A DNA stretch of 64,000 nucleotides from Streptococcus infantis (GTDB taxonomy: Bacteria > Bacillota > Bacilli > Lactobacillales > Streptococcaceae), in the NCBI RefSeq assembly GCF_015546995.1, contig NZ_JADMUH010000009.1:1-64000 (forward strand), in the 5' to 3' direction. The notes under the pieces are model-generated. The model made no database searches and was not told the origin of the DNA. It saw nothing but the letters and a program-made list of their open reading frames with translations. Of this stretch, positions 30,042-40,111 are shown one piece after another; position 1 is the first letter of the stretch; the number at the start of each line of letters is the position of its first letter. The position numbers and the translations under genes are program-made.

Positions 30042-30257
30042 CTAATCTCCATTTTTTTCTAAATAGTCTAATTCTAGTTTGTGCTCTCTGCGAAGAATAG
30101 CCTCCGCTTCTAGATAATCTAGCTTATCCATCAAACCAGCATCATAGATTCGAGATAGTTCAATCTTCATTAATTCAATGTCATAAAGACGTTTGCCCAT
30201 GTAGACAAGAATACCGAACTGTTTGAGAAATTGTTGCACATCGTAGAGTGTTTTCAT
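30042..30257 (-). CDS. yqgQ: YqgQ-family protein
   Basis: 71 aa, soluble and helical, matching the YqgQ/DUF910 family by the FLKQFGILVYMGKRLYDIELM segment and the charged C-terminus RREHKLELDYLE. Such genes usually sit next to a rhodanese-like or glucokinase gene in Firmicutes. Role unknown, possibly single-stranded nucleic-acid binding. The start is ambiguous: ATG at 30257 has a weak GAAAG; ATG at 30266 has none. Confidence 0.75.
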   Translation of the reverse strand: MKTLYDVQQFLKQFGILVYMGKRLYDIELMKIELSRIYDAGLMDKLDYLEAEAILRREHKLELDYLEKNGD

Positions 30258-30317
30258 AGCTTTCATTTTAGCAAATAATCAGATTTTTTTCAATAGTTCC
30301 CAGGGAAGACTTCCTTT

Positions 30318-30785
30318 TTACTGCTTACTAATTTTCTTAATACTCTGATAGAGAAGATACCCAACAATCATTCCAACAAAATTCTGCAACAAATTGTGAG
30401 GAATATCTGTCAGAGCTACACCCCAACCTTTCATCCAAGAAGTCGCACATGCATATCCAGCTACCATGAGAAAAGTTGCTAAAACTAATCCAAGCCACTT
30501 CCATTTTCCTTTAAAACCTGCAAAGTAACCCTGCAAACCATGGAAAAGCAAGCTGAAGAACATCCAATGAGGATAGCCTGAGATCAGGTCAATAATGAAA
30601 CCTCCTAGACCTCCCACAATAGCTCCTTCTCGTTTTCCATAATAAAAAGCAGTGAAAAAGATACCAGCATCTAAAAGAGTTAAGATTCCTGTTTGGGTTG
30701 GGATTTTGACAATATAACCTAAAACTACCGATAGGGCAGTCAGTATTGATAATAGGGCGATTTTACTTGTTTTGGTTTGCTTCAT
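30318..30785 (-). CDS. ECF transporter S component (vitamin B6/thiamine precursor type)
   Basis: 155 aa with five or six helices, Lys/Arg-rich ends and the ECF substrate-binding pattern SGYPHWMFFSLLFHGLQGYFAG. It would bind a vitamin and use shared EcfA-EcfA'-EcfT energising subunits, which are not in this window. It overlaps the upstream kinase gene by 23 nt, so its substrate is probably the kinase substrate: hydroxymethylpyrimidine or a B6 vitamer (HmpT or PdxU2 type). Confidence 0.8.
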   Translation of the reverse strand: MKQTKTSKIALLSILTALSVVLGYIVKIPTQTGILTLLDAGIFFTAFYYGKREGAIVGGLGGFIIDLISGYPHWMFFSLLFHGLQGYFAGFKGKWKWLGLVLATFLMVAGYACATSWMKGWGVALTDIPHNLLQNFVGMIVGYLLYQSIKKISKQ

Positions 30786-31536
30786 ACTGTCTTACTCCAT
30801 ATTGATCTGCTTGTGCGATGGCACGGTAAACAAAGGCTTTGGAACTCTCAACCGCAGGTAATAGCCCCTCTCCCTTGACTAATTGACTTGCAATGCTCGA
30901 TGCAAAAGTACATCCTGCACCAGCATTTTGTCCTTCTATGACTGGATTCTCAAAAATGGTAAAATTCACTCCATCATAAAAGACATCCACAGCCTTATCC
31001 TGACTAAGACGATTTCCACCCTTGATAATCACTGCTGGTGCACCCAAGTCATGTAACTTCTGAGCTGCATCCTTCATATCGTCCAAGGTTTCAATCTTTT
31101 GGCCTACTAGCAATTCTGCCTCAGGTAGATTGGGTGTAATTACAGTCACATAAGGGAAAAAGCGAATCAACTCTTGACAAAGCTCGCTGACAGCAACATC
31201 ATGCGTTTCCTTACAAACGAGAACTGGATCCAATACCACTAGAACTCCTGTGCGTTCCTTGATAAAGTTAAGGGCTTTTTCAGCAACACCCACAGTCGGT
31301 AAGAGACCAACCTTAATCCCTCCAAAGTCTACGCTCTTGAGGCTATCCAACTGTTGTTGGAAAATAGTCTCATCTGTCGGGAAGACCTCAAAACCATTTT
31401 CCGTCAAAGCAGTTAAACAAGTCATAGCTACAAAACCATGCAAACCATTCAAAGTATAGGTCGCAAGGTCAGCAGCTAGTCCACCACCACTAAAAATATC
31501 ATTTCCTGAAAGTGCTAAAATACGATTATTCTTCAT
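30763..31536 (-). CDS. Hydroxymethylpyrimidine/pyridoxine kinase (ThiD/PdxK type)
   Basis: 257-aa ribokinase-fold kinase. It has N-terminal [20 protein letters not shown], substrate-side [12 protein letters not shown], the ATP-side GGNRL and the catalytic loop [14 protein letters not shown]. The canonical GTGD anion-hole motif reads GAGC here, a variation typical of this streptococcal clade. It could phosphorylate HMP for thiamine or pyridoxine for B6 salvage. Coupling to the ECF S component favours salvage of an imported vitamin. It overlaps truA by 11 nt. Confidence 0.82.
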   Translation of the reverse strand: MKNNRILALSGNDIFSGGGLAADLATYTLNGLHGFVAMTCLTALTENGFEVFPTDETIFQQQLDSLKSVDFGGIKVGLLPTVGVAEKALNFIKERTGVLVVLDPVLVCKETHDVAVSELCQELIRFFPYVTVITPNLPEAELLVGQKIETLDDMKDAAQKLHDLGAPAVIIKGGNRLSQDKAVDVFYDGVNFTIFENPVIEGQNAGAGCTFASSIASQLVKGEGLLPAVESSKAFVYRAIAQADQYGVRQYEANQNK

Positions 31537-32275
31537 AACGAATCTCCTTCAAATACAAACCATTGGGTGCTGCAGTCGGGCCTGCCAACTGTCTGTCTTT
31601 TTTCTCCAAAATCAGGTCAATCTGCTCAATTGGCATACGATTGTTACCAATTTTTAGCAAGGTCCCGACCATATTTCGAATCTGCTTATAGAGGAAGCCA
31701 TTGCCAGAGAAAGTAAAGGTCAAAAATTGACCGGTCTCGTCAACCCTAAGACTGGCTTCCGTAATCGTTCTTACCTTGTCCTCCACACTAGTTCCGGCAG
31801 CAGTAAAACCGGTGAAATCATGGGTTCCTTCTAATTTCTTCACAGCCTTTTGCATGCGTTCCACATCTAGTGGATAGGGATAGTGGGTGGCATAATGACG
31901 TCTCATAGGATTTTTAGGACGCCCTCTATCCACGATAAACTCATAGGTCTTGCTATGCTTGGCATAACGGCAATGAAAATCATCAGCCACAATTTCAATC
32001 GAAATGACATCTATATCTTCAGGACTTTGAGTATCGAGAGCAAAGCGAAGCTTTTCCTCATCCATCTGATAGGGAAGATCAAAGTGGATAACCTGCCCTA
32101 GCGCATGAACACCACTATCCGTTCGCCCTGCACCATGGATGGTAATGGCCTGCCCTTTATTTAATTTGGTTAAAGTTTTTTCAATTTCCTCTTGGACACT
32201 ACGCGCGTGTGGTTGCCGCTGAAAACCAGCGAAGGCGTAGCCATCATAGGAAATGATTGCTTTATATCTAGTCAT
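31526..32275 (-). CDS. truA: tRNA pseudouridine(38-40) synthase TruA
   Basis: 249 aa. Family motifs are [13 protein letters not shown] at the N-terminus, the catalytic Asp in [11 protein letters not shown] (near residue 52), [24 protein letters not shown] and the C-terminal [14 protein letters not shown]. It modifies the anticodon stem-loop of many tRNAs. It heads a three-gene leftward operon with the vitamin kinase and S component. Confidence 0.95.
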   Translation of the reverse strand: MTRYKAIISYDGYAFAGFQRQPHARSVQEEIEKTLTKLNKGQAITIHGAGRTDSGVHALGQVIHFDLPYQMDEEKLRFALDTQSPEDIDVISIEIVADDFHCRYAKHSKTYEFIVDRGRPKNPMRRHYATHYPYPLDVERMQKAVKKLEGTHDFTGFTAAGTSVEDKVRTITEASLRVDETGQFLTFTFSGNGFLYKQIRNMVGTLLKIGNNRMPIEQIDLILEKKDRQLAGPTAAPNGLYLKEIRYEE

Positions 32276-32360
32276 GTATCTATTTTATCAAGAAAATTTC
32301 TCTGCAACAAGTTTGAAAACCAAAAATTATACGGGGACAGTTTTAGATATCGACTAGTCC

Positions 32361-32816
32361 TTACCTCGATTTTCTCATTATATATTTTCGTACAGGTACT
32401 TCAACCATTTGAACGATTTCAAATCCTTCTTTTTGGTAAAGATTGTAAGCTGTTTGATTTGCCTCGTAGACATTTAGAGAAATAGTATCTATGTCTTCAT
32501 TTTCAAAGGCCAAACTAACAAATTTCCTTAAAGCCTGGCTACCTAAGCCCTGTCCCTGCCTATGAGGAGCTATAAGAAATCTTCCAATATGAAGATTTTT
32601 ATCTTCTAGTTTGATTTTCTGGATGACGCCTACAAACTCTTCTTCAGCAAAAATGGAAAAAATTCCTCCCAGCTTTTGTAAGGATCGGACAATCAAGGGA
32701 TAAGAAATTTTGGGTCCCATCCATTGCTTCTGAAAACTTTCTCCCAAAGCATTAGACCAGTGACAAATGAGTTGGGCATTTTCTATCTGAAGTCCTTTTT
32801 CAAAGTGAATGTTCAT
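32361..32816 (-). CDS. GNAT-family N-acetyltransferase
   Basis: 151 aa. The acetyl-CoA-binding motif HRQGQGLGSQALRKFVSLAFE (Q/R-x-x-G-x-G/A) is near residues 82-100, and YNLYQKEGFEIV is the typical C-terminal segment. Substrate unknown. I start at ATG 32816 because AGGAG lies 7 nt upstream; an in-frame ATG 30 nt earlier is less likely. It is divergent from cilC with about 70 nt between starts. Confidence 0.82.
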   Translation of the reverse strand: MNIHFEKGLQIENAQLICHWSNALGESFQKQWMGPKISYPLIVRSLQKLGGIFSIFAEEEFVGVIQKIKLEDKNLHIGRFLIAPHRQGQGLGSQALRKFVSLAFENEDIDTISLNVYEANQTAYNLYQKEGFEIVQMVEVPVRKYIMRKSR

Positions 32817-32871
32817 ATTTGCTCCTAAAATTTCTCCTTTATCCAACTATTATACCCTTTCTCTTATTTTT

Positions 32872-32879
32872 TCCGAATT
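32872..32879 (+). promoter_or_regulatory. Candidate SigX (ComX) combox before cilC
   Basis: TCCGAATT preceded by a T-rich stretch. It differs by one base from the streptococcal late-competence box TMCGAATA. cilC is a known SigX target in the pneumococcus. The box ends only 7 nt before the proposed ATG and no Shine-Dalgarno sequence is visible, so the message could be nearly leaderless or the start lower down. Confidence 0.5.
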
Positions 32880-32886
32880 AATAAGT

Positions 32887-33549
32887 ATGATTCACCTTTA
32901 CTTTTTTCTTGTTGGAGCTATTTTTGCTTCCTTTCTAGGTCTTGTCATTGACCGCTTTCCTGAGCAGTCTATTATCTTTCCTGCTAGTCACTGCGATTCT
33001 TGTCAGACTCGTTTGAGACCACTGGATTTGATTCCATTTCTCTCACAGGTATTCAATCGCTTTCGCTGTCGCTATTGCAAGTCAAGCTATCCTGTCTGGT
33101 ATGCCTTCTTTGAGTTGTCTTTGGGACTGCTCTTTCTAGCTGAGTCTGTGGGATTTTTAACTTTTGGGCAAATCATCTTGATAACTGCCGGCTTGACTTT
33201 GGGCATTTATGACCTTCGTCATCAAGAATATCCCTTGCTCGTCTGGCTGATTTTTCACTTATTCCTCATGTTTTTCTGTAGTTGGAATCTGGCCATGGCT
33301 TTCTTATTGATTCTTGGAATCATTGCTCATTTCATCGATATCCGCATAGGTGCAGGGGATTTTCTCTTTCTGGCTTCCTGTGCTCTTGTTTTTAGCCTAA
33401 CCGAGATGCTGATTTTAATTCAATTTGCTTCCACAACTGGCATTCTAGCCTTTCTCCTACTAAAGAAAAAGGAAAGACTACCTTTTGTGCCTTTCCTCTT
33501 GCTGGCTGCTTGTATGATTATTTTTGGTAAGCTACTGCTTCTCGGATAA
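32887..33549 (+). CDS. cilC: Prepilin peptidase (competence type, CilC/PilD)
   Basis: Bifunctional membrane aspartic protease that cleaves and methylates the ComGC-type pilins of the transformation pilus. It has 220 aa. It begins [22 protein letters not shown]. Two CxxC pairs (CDSC and CRYC) surround a loop. Catalytic Asp residues lie in [11 protein letters not shown] and in the GAGDFLF motif (GxGD). I chose ATG 32887 by family N-terminus; an upstream in-frame ATG would add 26 unlikely residues. Its 3' end overlaps convergent trpA by 32 bp. Confidence 0.9.
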   Translation: MIHLYFFLVGAIFASFLGLVIDRFPEQSIIFPASHCDSCQTRLRPLDLIPFLSQVFNRFRCRYCKSSYPVWYAFFELSLGLLFLAESVGFLTFGQIILITAGLTLGIYDLRHQEYPLLVWLIFHLFLMFFCSWNLAMAFLLILGIIAHFIDIRIGAGDFLFLASCALVFSLTEMLILIQFASTTGILAFLLLKKKERLPFVPFLLLAACMIIFGKLLLLG

Positions 33550-34300
33550 AGTCAGCGATTTCTGCTACTTGTCCTTCATGTAGAGCCTTAACAATCTTGG
33601 AACCGACGATAACGCCGTCCGATACCTCATTGAAACGTTCTACATCATCCTGTGTGGATACACCAAATCCGGTCAATACCGGAATGTCAGCCACTTGATG
33701 AAGTTGATTCAAGTGCTTGTCCAAGTCATCTCGGTAATTTCCTGATTTCCCTGTGACCCCATTGATAGCAACGGCATAGACAAAACCTTCAGCTCCCTCA
33801 ATGAGTTCTTTTTGACGCTCCATTCCTGTCGTCAAGCTGACAAGTGGAATCAAAGCAATGTCTGTACCTGCCAAGAAAGGCTCTACAAAATTAGCATGCT
33901 CATGAGGCAGGTCTGGAATAATCAATCCCTTAACCGCTGTATCAGAAAGGTCTTTGATAAATTTCTCAATACCATACTGAAAGAGGGGGTTAAAGTAGGT
34001 CATGATAACAAGTGGAACTTCTGTTTCAATAGTCTTCAAAGTTTCAACTAGAGCCTGTGTAGAAGTACCACTAGCTAGACTGCGCAAGCCTGCTTCTTCG
34101 ATAACTGGACCATCTGCAACTGGGTCTGAGAAAGGAACTCCCACTTCAATAGCAGACACACCCAAATCTTCTAAAAAGTGGATTGTTTCAGCAAGTCCAT
34201 CCAAACCTTTTTCATGGTCTCCAGCCATGATATAGGGAACAAAAATTCCATTTTTTGCTGCTTTAAGAGTTGTCAATTTTTCGGTTAAGGTCTTAGGCAT
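33518..34300 (-). CDS. trpA: Tryptophan synthase alpha subunit
   Basis: Cleaves indole-3-glycerol phosphate to indole for TrpB. It has 260 aa. It has FVPYIMAGD near the N-terminus, catalytic Glu in [16 protein letters not shown] (the Asp of PFSDP follows), [12 protein letters not shown] and the phosphate loop [10 protein letters not shown] with VIVGSKIV. Start ATG 34300 has AAGGGAG upstream and overlaps the trpB stop by 8 nt. It is the last gene of the trp operon. The 3' end overlaps the convergent cilC gene, and I see no separate terminator. Confidence 0.95.
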   Translation of the reverse strand: MPKTLTEKLTTLKAAKNGIFVPYIMAGDHEKGLDGLAETIHFLEDLGVSAIEVGVPFSDPVADGPVIEEAGLRSLASGTSTQALVETLKTIETEVPLVIMTYFNPLFQYGIEKFIKDLSDTAVKGLIIPDLPHEHANFVEPFLAGTDIALIPLVSLTTGMERQKELIEGAEGFVYAVAINGVTGKSGNYRDDLDKHLNQLHQVADIPVLTGFGVSTQDDVERFNEVSDGVIVGSKIVKALHEGQVAEIADFIREAVAYQK

Positions 34301-35516
34301 GAGCTTCTCCCTTCTTTGCTGCTTCTGCTTCCAAGCGGTCTTTAACTTGAACCACATCCTTGTCTCCACGACCTGATAGACAGACAATCATAGACTTATC
34401 TGGTCCAAGTTCTTTGGCTAATTTCACAGCAAAAGCGATAGCGTGACTAGACTCCAAAGCTGGGATAATCCCTTCCACACGAGACAAGAGTTGGAAGCCT
34501 TCCAAGGCCTCTTCATCTGTCACAGGCACATAGGTCGCACGTTTGATATCATGGTAATGAGAATGTTCTGGACCGATACCAGGATAGTCCAAACCTGCTG
34601 AAATTGAGAAAGCTTCTAAGATTTGACCATGGGCATCTTGGAGCACATCCATGAGAGAACCGTGAAGAACACCTGGACGACCCTTGCTCAAGGTAGCTGC
34701 GTGATGCTCTGTATCCACACCGAGTCCTGCTGCTTCAGCTCCATACATAGCCACTGACTCATCTTCCACAAATGGATGGAAGAGCCCGATGGCATTAGAG
34801 CCACCACCAACACAGGCTACTAGGGCATCTGGTAAATTTTCACCTGTCAATTCACGGTACTGTTGTTTGGCTTCTCGACCGATAACACTCTGGAAATCAC
34901 GAACAATTTCTGGGAAAGGATGGGGCCCCAAGGCAGAACCAAGAATATAGTGGGTATCATCGATATTTGCCACCCAAGAACGAAGGGCTGCATTGACTGC
35001 ATCCTTGAGCACGCGCGAACCATCTGTCACTGCCTCTACCTTAGCTCCTAAAAGCTCCATGCGGAAAACATTGAGGGCTTGGCGTTTGACATCTTCCTCG
35101 CCCATGTAGATGGTACATTCCATGTTGAAGAGAGCTGCAGCTGTTGCAGTTGCCACACCGTGTTGACCAGCACCTGTCTCAGCGATAATTTTCTTCTTGC
35201 CCATGCGTTTAGCCAGAAGAACTTGTCCCAAGGCATTGTTAATCTTGTGGGCACCTGTATGGTTGAGGTCTTCACGTTTGAGGTAAATCTTGGCTCCGCC
35301 AATATGCTGGGTCAAGTTTTTTGCGTAGTAAAGAGGAGTTTCACGACCTACATACTGGCGCAAAAGTTGGTTTAACTCCTCTTGAAAACTTGGATCTGCC
35401 TGACTTTCACGATAAGCCTCTTCCAATTCCAATACTGCTGTCATCAATGTTTCTGGGACAAAACGTCCACCGAATTTCCCGTAAAATCCATCTTTATTTG
35501 GTTCTTGATATGCCAT
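34293..35516 (-). CDS. trpB: Tryptophan synthase beta subunit (operon copy)
   Basis: Joins indole to serine via PLP. It has 407 aa. The PLP lysine is in [13 protein letters not shown] (near residue 90), catalytic Glu in [13 protein letters not shown], the phosphate loop is [14 protein letters not shown], and [10 protein letters not shown] and SGRGDKDV are present. This is the canonical TrpB1 partner of TrpA. A second, diverged trpB lies at 40360-41538. It overlaps trpF by 23 nt and trpA by 8 nt. Confidence 0.96.
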   Translation of the reverse strand: MAYQEPNKDGFYGKFGGRFVPETLMTAVLELEEAYRESQADPSFQEELNQLLRQYVGRETPLYYAKNLTQHIGGAKIYLKREDLNHTGAHKINNALGQVLLAKRMGKKKIIAETGAGQHGVATATAAALFNMECTIYMGEEDVKRQALNVFRMELLGAKVEAVTDGSRVLKDAVNAALRSWVANIDDTHYILGSALGPHPFPEIVRDFQSVIGREAKQQYRELTGENLPDALVACVGGGSNAIGLFHPFVEDESVAMYGAEAAGLGVDTEHHAATLSKGRPGVLHGSLMDVLQDAHGQILEAFSISAGLDYPGIGPEHSHYHDIKRATYVPVTDEEALEGFQLLSRVEGIIPALESSHAIAFAVKLAKELGPDKSMIVCLSGRGDKDVVQVKDRLEAEAAKKGEAHA

Positions 35517-36093
35517 TCTTTACCCTCTCTATAAATCTTCTAATCTTTTCATGATCTTTTTGTCCGTCTGTTTCTACTCCGCTTGATACATCTACTGCAA
35601 AGGGAGAGAAATGCTGAATTGCTCTTGCTACATTGTCCTCATTTAGCCCACCTGCGATGAAGAAAGGCTGAGATAGTTCTGTCGTATCCAGTTGCCCCCA
35701 GTCAAAGGTTTGTCCACTTCCTGCAACAGGAGCGTCAAAGAGTAGATAATCTGCCTGAGAATTGGGTACATGCCCCCCTTCATCAACCTGAACAGCCTGA
35801 ATGCTGCCACAAGGCAAATCCTCAAACAAATCATCCGCCACCTGACCATGAACCTGCACAAAGTCCAAACCAACTTTGTCTACCGCTCCTAACAGTTCTG
35901 CCCGACTGGGTGAAACAAATACCCCAACTTTTTTTACATTTGCAGGAATAATCTCAGTCAACTCTGCTGCTTGTTCTACGGTCACCTGTCTTTTGCTAGG
36001 TGCAAAGACAAAACCGATATAGTCTGCTCCAGCTGACACAGCCGTTTCTACCGCTTCTATATTAGATAGTCCACAAATCTTAACCTTTGTCAA
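35494..36093 (-). CDS. trpF: Phosphoribosylanthranilate isomerase
   Basis: Amadori rearrangement of phosphoribosylanthranilate to CdRP. It has 199 aa in a TIM-barrel fold. Catalytic Cys is in [25 protein letters not shown] follows, and catalytic Asp is in [16 protein letters not shown]. The C-terminal phosphate loop is [11 protein letters not shown] and VDVSSGVET. It is a separate gene, not fused to trpC. It overlaps trpC by 14 nt. Confidence 0.95.
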   Translation of the reverse strand: MTKVKICGLSNIEAVETAVSAGADYIGFVFAPSKRQVTVEQAAELTEIIPANVKKVGVFVSPSRAELLGAVDKVGLDFVQVHGQVADDLFEDLPCGSIQAVQVDEGGHVPNSQADYLLFDAPVAGSGQTFDWGQLDTTELSQPFFIAGGLNEDNVARAIQHFSPFAVDVSSGVETDGQKDHEKIRRFIERVKNGISRTK

Positions 36094-36847
36094 TCTGCAA
36101 CTCCTTGATTCTCTGGGCTACGTCTTCTGCTTGCATGAGGGCTGTTCCCACCAAAATTCCGTTAAAGTATGGTGAAACACGTTTTGCATCCTCCTCTGTA
36201 AAAATAGCAGATTCGGAAATGTAGAAGCAATCATCCTTGAAGTATTGTGCCAAGTCTACGCTAGTCTGTAAGTCAACTTCAAAGGTTGTCAAATTGCGAT
36301 TGTTAACACCGATAATTTGAGCTCCAAGGCGGTGAGCAACTTCCAGTTCAGCCAAATTATGAGTTTCCACTAACACTTCCAGACCAAGCTCTGTCGCGTA
36401 GTCGTAAAGCTCCTTCAGTCGTTTTTCAGATAAGGCCGCTACGATGAGCAAGATGACGGTCGCACCTGCATTGCGAGCACGGATGATTTGCTTTTCATCG
36501 ATGATAAAGTCCTTGTTGAGCGTCGGAATCTCTACCTGACTGGAAATTTCCCTCAGATAATCCAAATGACCTTTAAAGAAAACCTCATCTGTCAGAACAG
36601 AAATCATAACCGCGCCGTTAGCCTCGTAAGTCTGGGCCTGTTGTACGATATCCACATCAAGATTGATATCACCTAGACTTGGGCTTGCCTTTTTGACCTC
36701 AGCAATGATTTGCAAACGGTCTTGGTGATTCTTCAAAAATTCTGCCAAACGATAGGTCTGGCGCAAGGGCTGAACTTCCTCTCGCTCCATCTTTTCAACT
36801 TCGCGCGCCTTTTGCTCTAGGATACGTGATAAAAATTCCTGACTCAT
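36080..36847 (-). CDS. trpC: Indole-3-glycerol-phosphate synthase
   Basis: 255-aa TIM barrel that closes the indole ring. Family motifs are [14 protein letters not shown] with the catalytic Lys, [26 protein letters not shown] with the second Lys, [22 protein letters not shown] and the phosphate loop SESAIF. It overlaps trpD by 4 nt. Confidence 0.96.
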   Translation of the reverse strand: MSQEFLSRILEQKAREVEKMEREEVQPLRQTYRLAEFLKNHQDRLQIIAEVKKASPSLGDINLDVDIVQQAQTYEANGAVMISVLTDEVFFKGHLDYLREISSQVEIPTLNKDFIIDEKQIIRARNAGATVILLIVAALSEKRLKELYDYATELGLEVLVETHNLAELEVAHRLGAQIIGVNNRNLTTFEVDLQTSVDLAQYFKDDCFYISESAIFTEEDAKRVSPYFNGILVGTALMQAEDVAQRIKELQIDKG

Positions 36848-37848
36848 CTTTGATACTCCTGTAATAGTCTGAGTTTTTCAAGGGCCTTACCACTGGCAAT
36901 CACTTGACGTGCCAATTCAACTCCGTCCTTGATACTGTCTGCTTTACCATTGGCATAGAAACCGAGACCTGCATTTAAGACTGTTGTTTCCAAGAATGGA
37001 CTTGGTTCGTTATTAAGAACACTGACAAGGATGGCTGCATTCTCATGAGCATTTCCACCACGAATGTCCTCAATAGCAATGCGTTCCATTCCCAAATCTT
37101 CTGGAGTAAAGGTTGATAAAGTAATTTCACCATTTTCAAGAAGGGCAATGCTGGTAGTTCCATTCAAACCAGCCTCATCCAATCCTTCTGGACCAGCTAC
37201 TACAATGGCACGTTTGCGACCCATGTTTTTCAAGACCTGAGCAGTACTTTCCAGAAGTTCAGGACGACTGATTCCTAGAAGCTGTGTTTCCAAAACCATT
37301 GGATGGATGAGCGGTCCTGTCAAATTCATGATAGTTGGAATTCCCAACTCCAAACGAGCTGGCATAATGTATTTCATGGCTGGGTGCATGTTTTTGGCAA
37401 AGAGAAAGACGATTCCTGTTTGGTCAAATACCTTACCCAATTGTGATGGTTTAAGGTCAATATTGATTCCCAAAGCTTGCAAGACATCTGCTGACCCAGA
37501 TTTAGAAGAAATAGAGCGATTTCCATGTTTGGCCATGTGGATTCCCCCACCTGCCAAAACAAAGGCTGCAGTTGTTGAGATGTTAAAGCTAAATGACTTA
37601 TCTCCACCTGTACCACAGTTATCCATAGCATCTTGGATGCTTGTTGGAATGTGTTGAGCATGTCCTCTCATGACTTGAGCAAGGGCTGTTCTTTCTTCCG
37701 GTGTCTCCCCTTTCATCTTGAGTGCTAAAAGGAGTGATGCGATTTGTGCTTCTGTTACTCGCCCTGTCACGATACGTTCGATAACATCTGTCATTTCAAC
37801 ACTTGATAGATCTTCAAAGTTCGCTAATTTTTCAATAATTTCTTTCAT
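36844..37848 (-). CDS. trpD: Anthranilate phosphoribosyltransferase
   Basis: 334 aa. Transfers phosphoribose from PRPP to anthranilate. It has the PRPP/pyrophosphate loop [17 protein letters not shown] near residue 80, the [18 protein letters not shown] segment and the GLDE motif. The gap to trpG is 10 nt. There is no amidotransferase fusion. Confidence 0.96.
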   Translation of the reverse strand: MKEIIEKLANFEDLSSVEMTDVIERIVTGRVTEAQIASLLLALKMKGETPEERTALAQVMRGHAQHIPTSIQDAMDNCGTGGDKSFSFNISTTAAFVLAGGGIHMAKHGNRSISSKSGSADVLQALGINIDLKPSQLGKVFDQTGIVFLFAKNMHPAMKYIMPARLELGIPTIMNLTGPLIHPMVLETQLLGISRPELLESTAQVLKNMGRKRAIVVAGPEGLDEAGLNGTTSIALLENGEITLSTFTPEDLGMERIAIEDIRGGNAHENAAILVSVLNNEPSPFLETTVLNAGLGFYANGKADSIKDGVELARQVIASGKALEKLRLLQEYQR

Positions 37849-37858
37849 TTTATGTTCC

Positions 37859-38425
37859 TCACTTTACAACTTTCTCGATAAAATTCTGAATAGAAGATAG
37901 GCCATCTGGTGTTCCTATACTTTCTGGATGATATTGTAAGCCATAAATCGGCAAGTTTTTGTGTTGAATACCCATAATAGCTTGGTCATCTGTCGAACGA
38001 GCTGTCACTTCAAACTCTTCTGGCATCTCTTCAATTAAAATACTGTGGTAACGCATGACTGGACGATTGTCCTCAATCCCTTGATAGAGAATGGAAGGAG
38101 TCTCAAACCGAATCTGGCTTTGCTTACCGTGCATAACTTTAGGAGCCAAGCCCAACTTACCACCAAAGACTTCTGCGATGGCTTGGTGTCCCAAACAAAT
38201 CCCTAGAATAGGTTTCTTACCTGCAAAATCACGAATCATTTCTTCCATTTTCCCAGCATCAGCTGGCCAACCTGGACCAGGAGAAAAGACCAGTCCATCT
38301 GCCTTTTCAGCATGTTCATAAAGATGTGGATCATCATTTCTCAAAACCTGAACTTCTGCGAAATTCCCGATATATTGAGCTAGGTTATAGGTAAATGAAT
38401 CATAGTTGTCAATCAATAAGATCAT
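37859..38425 (-). CDS. trpG: Anthranilate synthase component II (glutamine amidotransferase)
   Basis: 188-aa class I amidotransferase supplying ammonia to TrpE. Catalytic Cys is in [15 protein letters not shown] (near residue 79), and the His-x-Glu pair is in [10 protein letters not shown]. The oxyanion-loop SPGPGWP is conserved. In some Firmicutes this subunit also serves p-aminobenzoate synthase. It overlaps trpE by 4 nt. Confidence 0.95.
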   Translation of the reverse strand: MILLIDNYDSFTYNLAQYIGNFAEVQVLRNDDPHLYEHAEKADGLVFSPGPGWPADAGKMEEMIRDFAGKKPILGICLGHQAIAEVFGGKLGLAPKVMHGKQSQIRFETPSILYQGIEDNRPVMRYHSILIEEMPEEFEVTARSTDDQAIMGIQHKNLPIYGLQYHPESIGTPDGLSSIQNFIEKVVK

Positions 38426-39783
38426 GGTCTTAGTTCTCCCATTCTTGTCATAGATTTAGCTTTGTTAATCGTTTCTTGGTATTCGTTCTGAGCGATGGAA
38501 TCATAAACAATTCCTGCACCAGCCTGCACGTAGGCTCTTTTATTTTTAAGAATCATGGTTCGAATAGCAATGGCAAAATCCATGTCTCCAGTTGCTGATA
38601 AGTAACCGATAGCTCCTGCGTATACGCCTCGCTTCTCTGTTTCTAGTTCATAGATGCGTTTCATGGCCCGAATCTTTGGTGCCCCCGATACTGTTCCTGC
38701 CGGAAGAGTCGCCTTCAAGGCATCCATAGCAGTCAGTTCTGGTAACAAACGTCCTTTAACTACGCTGGTCAAATGCATGACATAGCGGAAAAGTTCGACT
38801 TCCATATACTTAGTTACTTGGACACTTGCTGTTTCAGCAATTCTACCGATATCATTTCGTCCCAAGTCCACCAACATTCGGTGTTCTGCCGTTTCCTTTT
38901 CATCAGAGAGGAGATCACTTGCAAGTGCCGCATCTTCCTCGTCATTGGCACCTCTAGGACGTGTACCTGCAATTGGATTGGTTGTCACTATACCATTCTT
39001 GACGGAAACCAAGCTCTCAGGACTGGCACCGATAATTTGATAATCTCCAAAATCATAAAAGTAGAGGTAATTTGACGGATTGGTCACTCGGAGATTTCTG
39101 TAGAAGTCAAAAGGATTTCCAGTTACCTCTGCGGAGAAGCGCTGGCTAAGCACACATTGGAACATATCTCCATTGCGAATCAAGTCGCGAGCTGTTTCTA
39201 CCATTTCTTCAAATTTCTGAGGTGCAATATGTGGTCTAAACTGAAGTGGAGAAACGTCCAAATCTTCAAATTCATTTGGAGCAGGGATTTTCAACTCTTC
39301 TAAAACCTGATCTAAAGCCACTTCTAGTTCTTCATTACTACGTTCACTGTAGAGAGCATCCTCGATGATATGAATTTTTTCTTTCTTATGGTCAAAAACT
39401 ATATAACTCTCATAGACGAAGAAATGCATATCTGGCGTCCCAATCGTATCCTCAGGGAGCTGGCCAATTTCTTCATAGAGAGAAATCATATCGTAGCCAA
39501 CAAAGCCAATAGCTCCACCACCAAAAGGTAGTTCTGAATGGTGCTGACTCTTATGAGTTACTTCATAAAGGAAATCCAAGGGATCACGATCAATCACTTG
39601 TCCATTTTGATAAAGGACTCCATTTTCGAACTTAATTTCAAAAACTGGGTTATAGGCCAAGATAGAAAAACGAGCATTTTCCTTTTCTCTTGGGATACTT
39701 TCAAGTATGACCTTGTGTTGTCCGTTTAAGCGCATATAAGCCAAGATTGGTGATAAAACATCTCCATGAATGATTCTTTCCAT
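38422..39783 (-). CDS. trpE: Anthranilate synthase component I
   Basis: Converts chorismate to anthranilate. It has 453 aa. The N-terminal ILESIPREKENARFS carries the Trp-feedback site of the LLES type. The chorismate-binding core has IAGTRPRGAND, EHRMLVDLGRNDIGR and PAGTVSGAPKIRAMKRI. First gene of the operon E-G-D-C-F-B-A. Its leader holds the structured element S2 and a Trp T-box. Confidence 0.96.
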   Translation of the reverse strand: MERIIHGDVLSPILAYMRLNGQHKVILESIPREKENARFSILAYNPVFEIKFENGVLYQNGQVIDRDPLDFLYEVTHKSQHHSELPFGGGAIGFVGYDMISLYEEIGQLPEDTIGTPDMHFFVYESYIVFDHKKEKIHIIEDALYSERSNEELEVALDQVLEELKIPAPNEFEDLDVSPLQFRPHIAPQKFEEMVETARDLIRNGDMFQCVLSQRFSAEVTGNPFDFYRNLRVTNPSNYLYFYDFGDYQIIGASPESLVSVKNGIVTTNPIAGTRPRGANDEEDAALASDLLSDEKETAEHRMLVDLGRNDIGRIAETASVQVTKYMEVELFRYVMHLTSVVKGRLLPELTAMDALKATLPAGTVSGAPKIRAMKRIYELETEKRGVYAGAIGYLSATGDMDFAIAIRTMILKNKRAYVQAGAGIVYDSIAQNEYQETINKAKSMTRMGELRP

Positions 39784-39844
39784 TGTAATTTCCCTTTCAG
39801 TTCCTTATTTTTAATTTTTTATCTTTTTTCTATTTCCCTTAAAT

Positions 39845-40050
39845 AGTGCGGACGGGAGCAACTTTCTCCGAAATTTCATCCCTAATTTTTGAGCTCCTCG
39901 CTCATTCATTTCTAGGCTCAGGCTAAAATAGTTCCCCGAACTATTTTACTCTCAAAAATTCCGTCCTATAGAAGCATCTTTGCTTCTATAGGATACCACC
40001 ATGGCGGGAAATAGCGGTTCGATGCTCACTTCGTTCGAAAATATTTTATA
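39845..40050 (-). ncRNA. Structured element S2 in the trpE leader
   Basis: Homolog of element S1 (20827-20981). Shared parts are the GGACG.AGCAA...TTCAT..CTAA.TTTTGAGC block (39850-39893), CCG and the ACCACC.TGGCG flank. These surround a 12-bp stem TCCTATAGAAGC / GCTTCTATAGGA with a 6-nt loop (39964-39993). S2 carries an extra insert including an 11-bp palindrome TAAAATAGTTC / GAACTATTTTA (39924-39948). A TATAAAAT at 40043-40050 resembles the one before S1. It may be an independent small RNA or part of the trp leader. Confidence 0.6.
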
Positions 40051-40111
40051 GAAATCTACCTATTGATGAAGCATAATTTAAAACCGAATAGCCACACCTA
40101 TAATACATATA

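Noticed and set aside
32809-32886. N-terminal extension of cilC
   Set aside because: It overlaps the start of the divergent acetyltransferase and the combox-like promoter; known prepilin peptidases begin at the later Met.
34301-34387. Longer trpA reading frame beginning inside trpB
   Set aside because: Adds 29 residues with no family similarity; ATG 34300 has AAGGGAG and the expected overlap with trpB.
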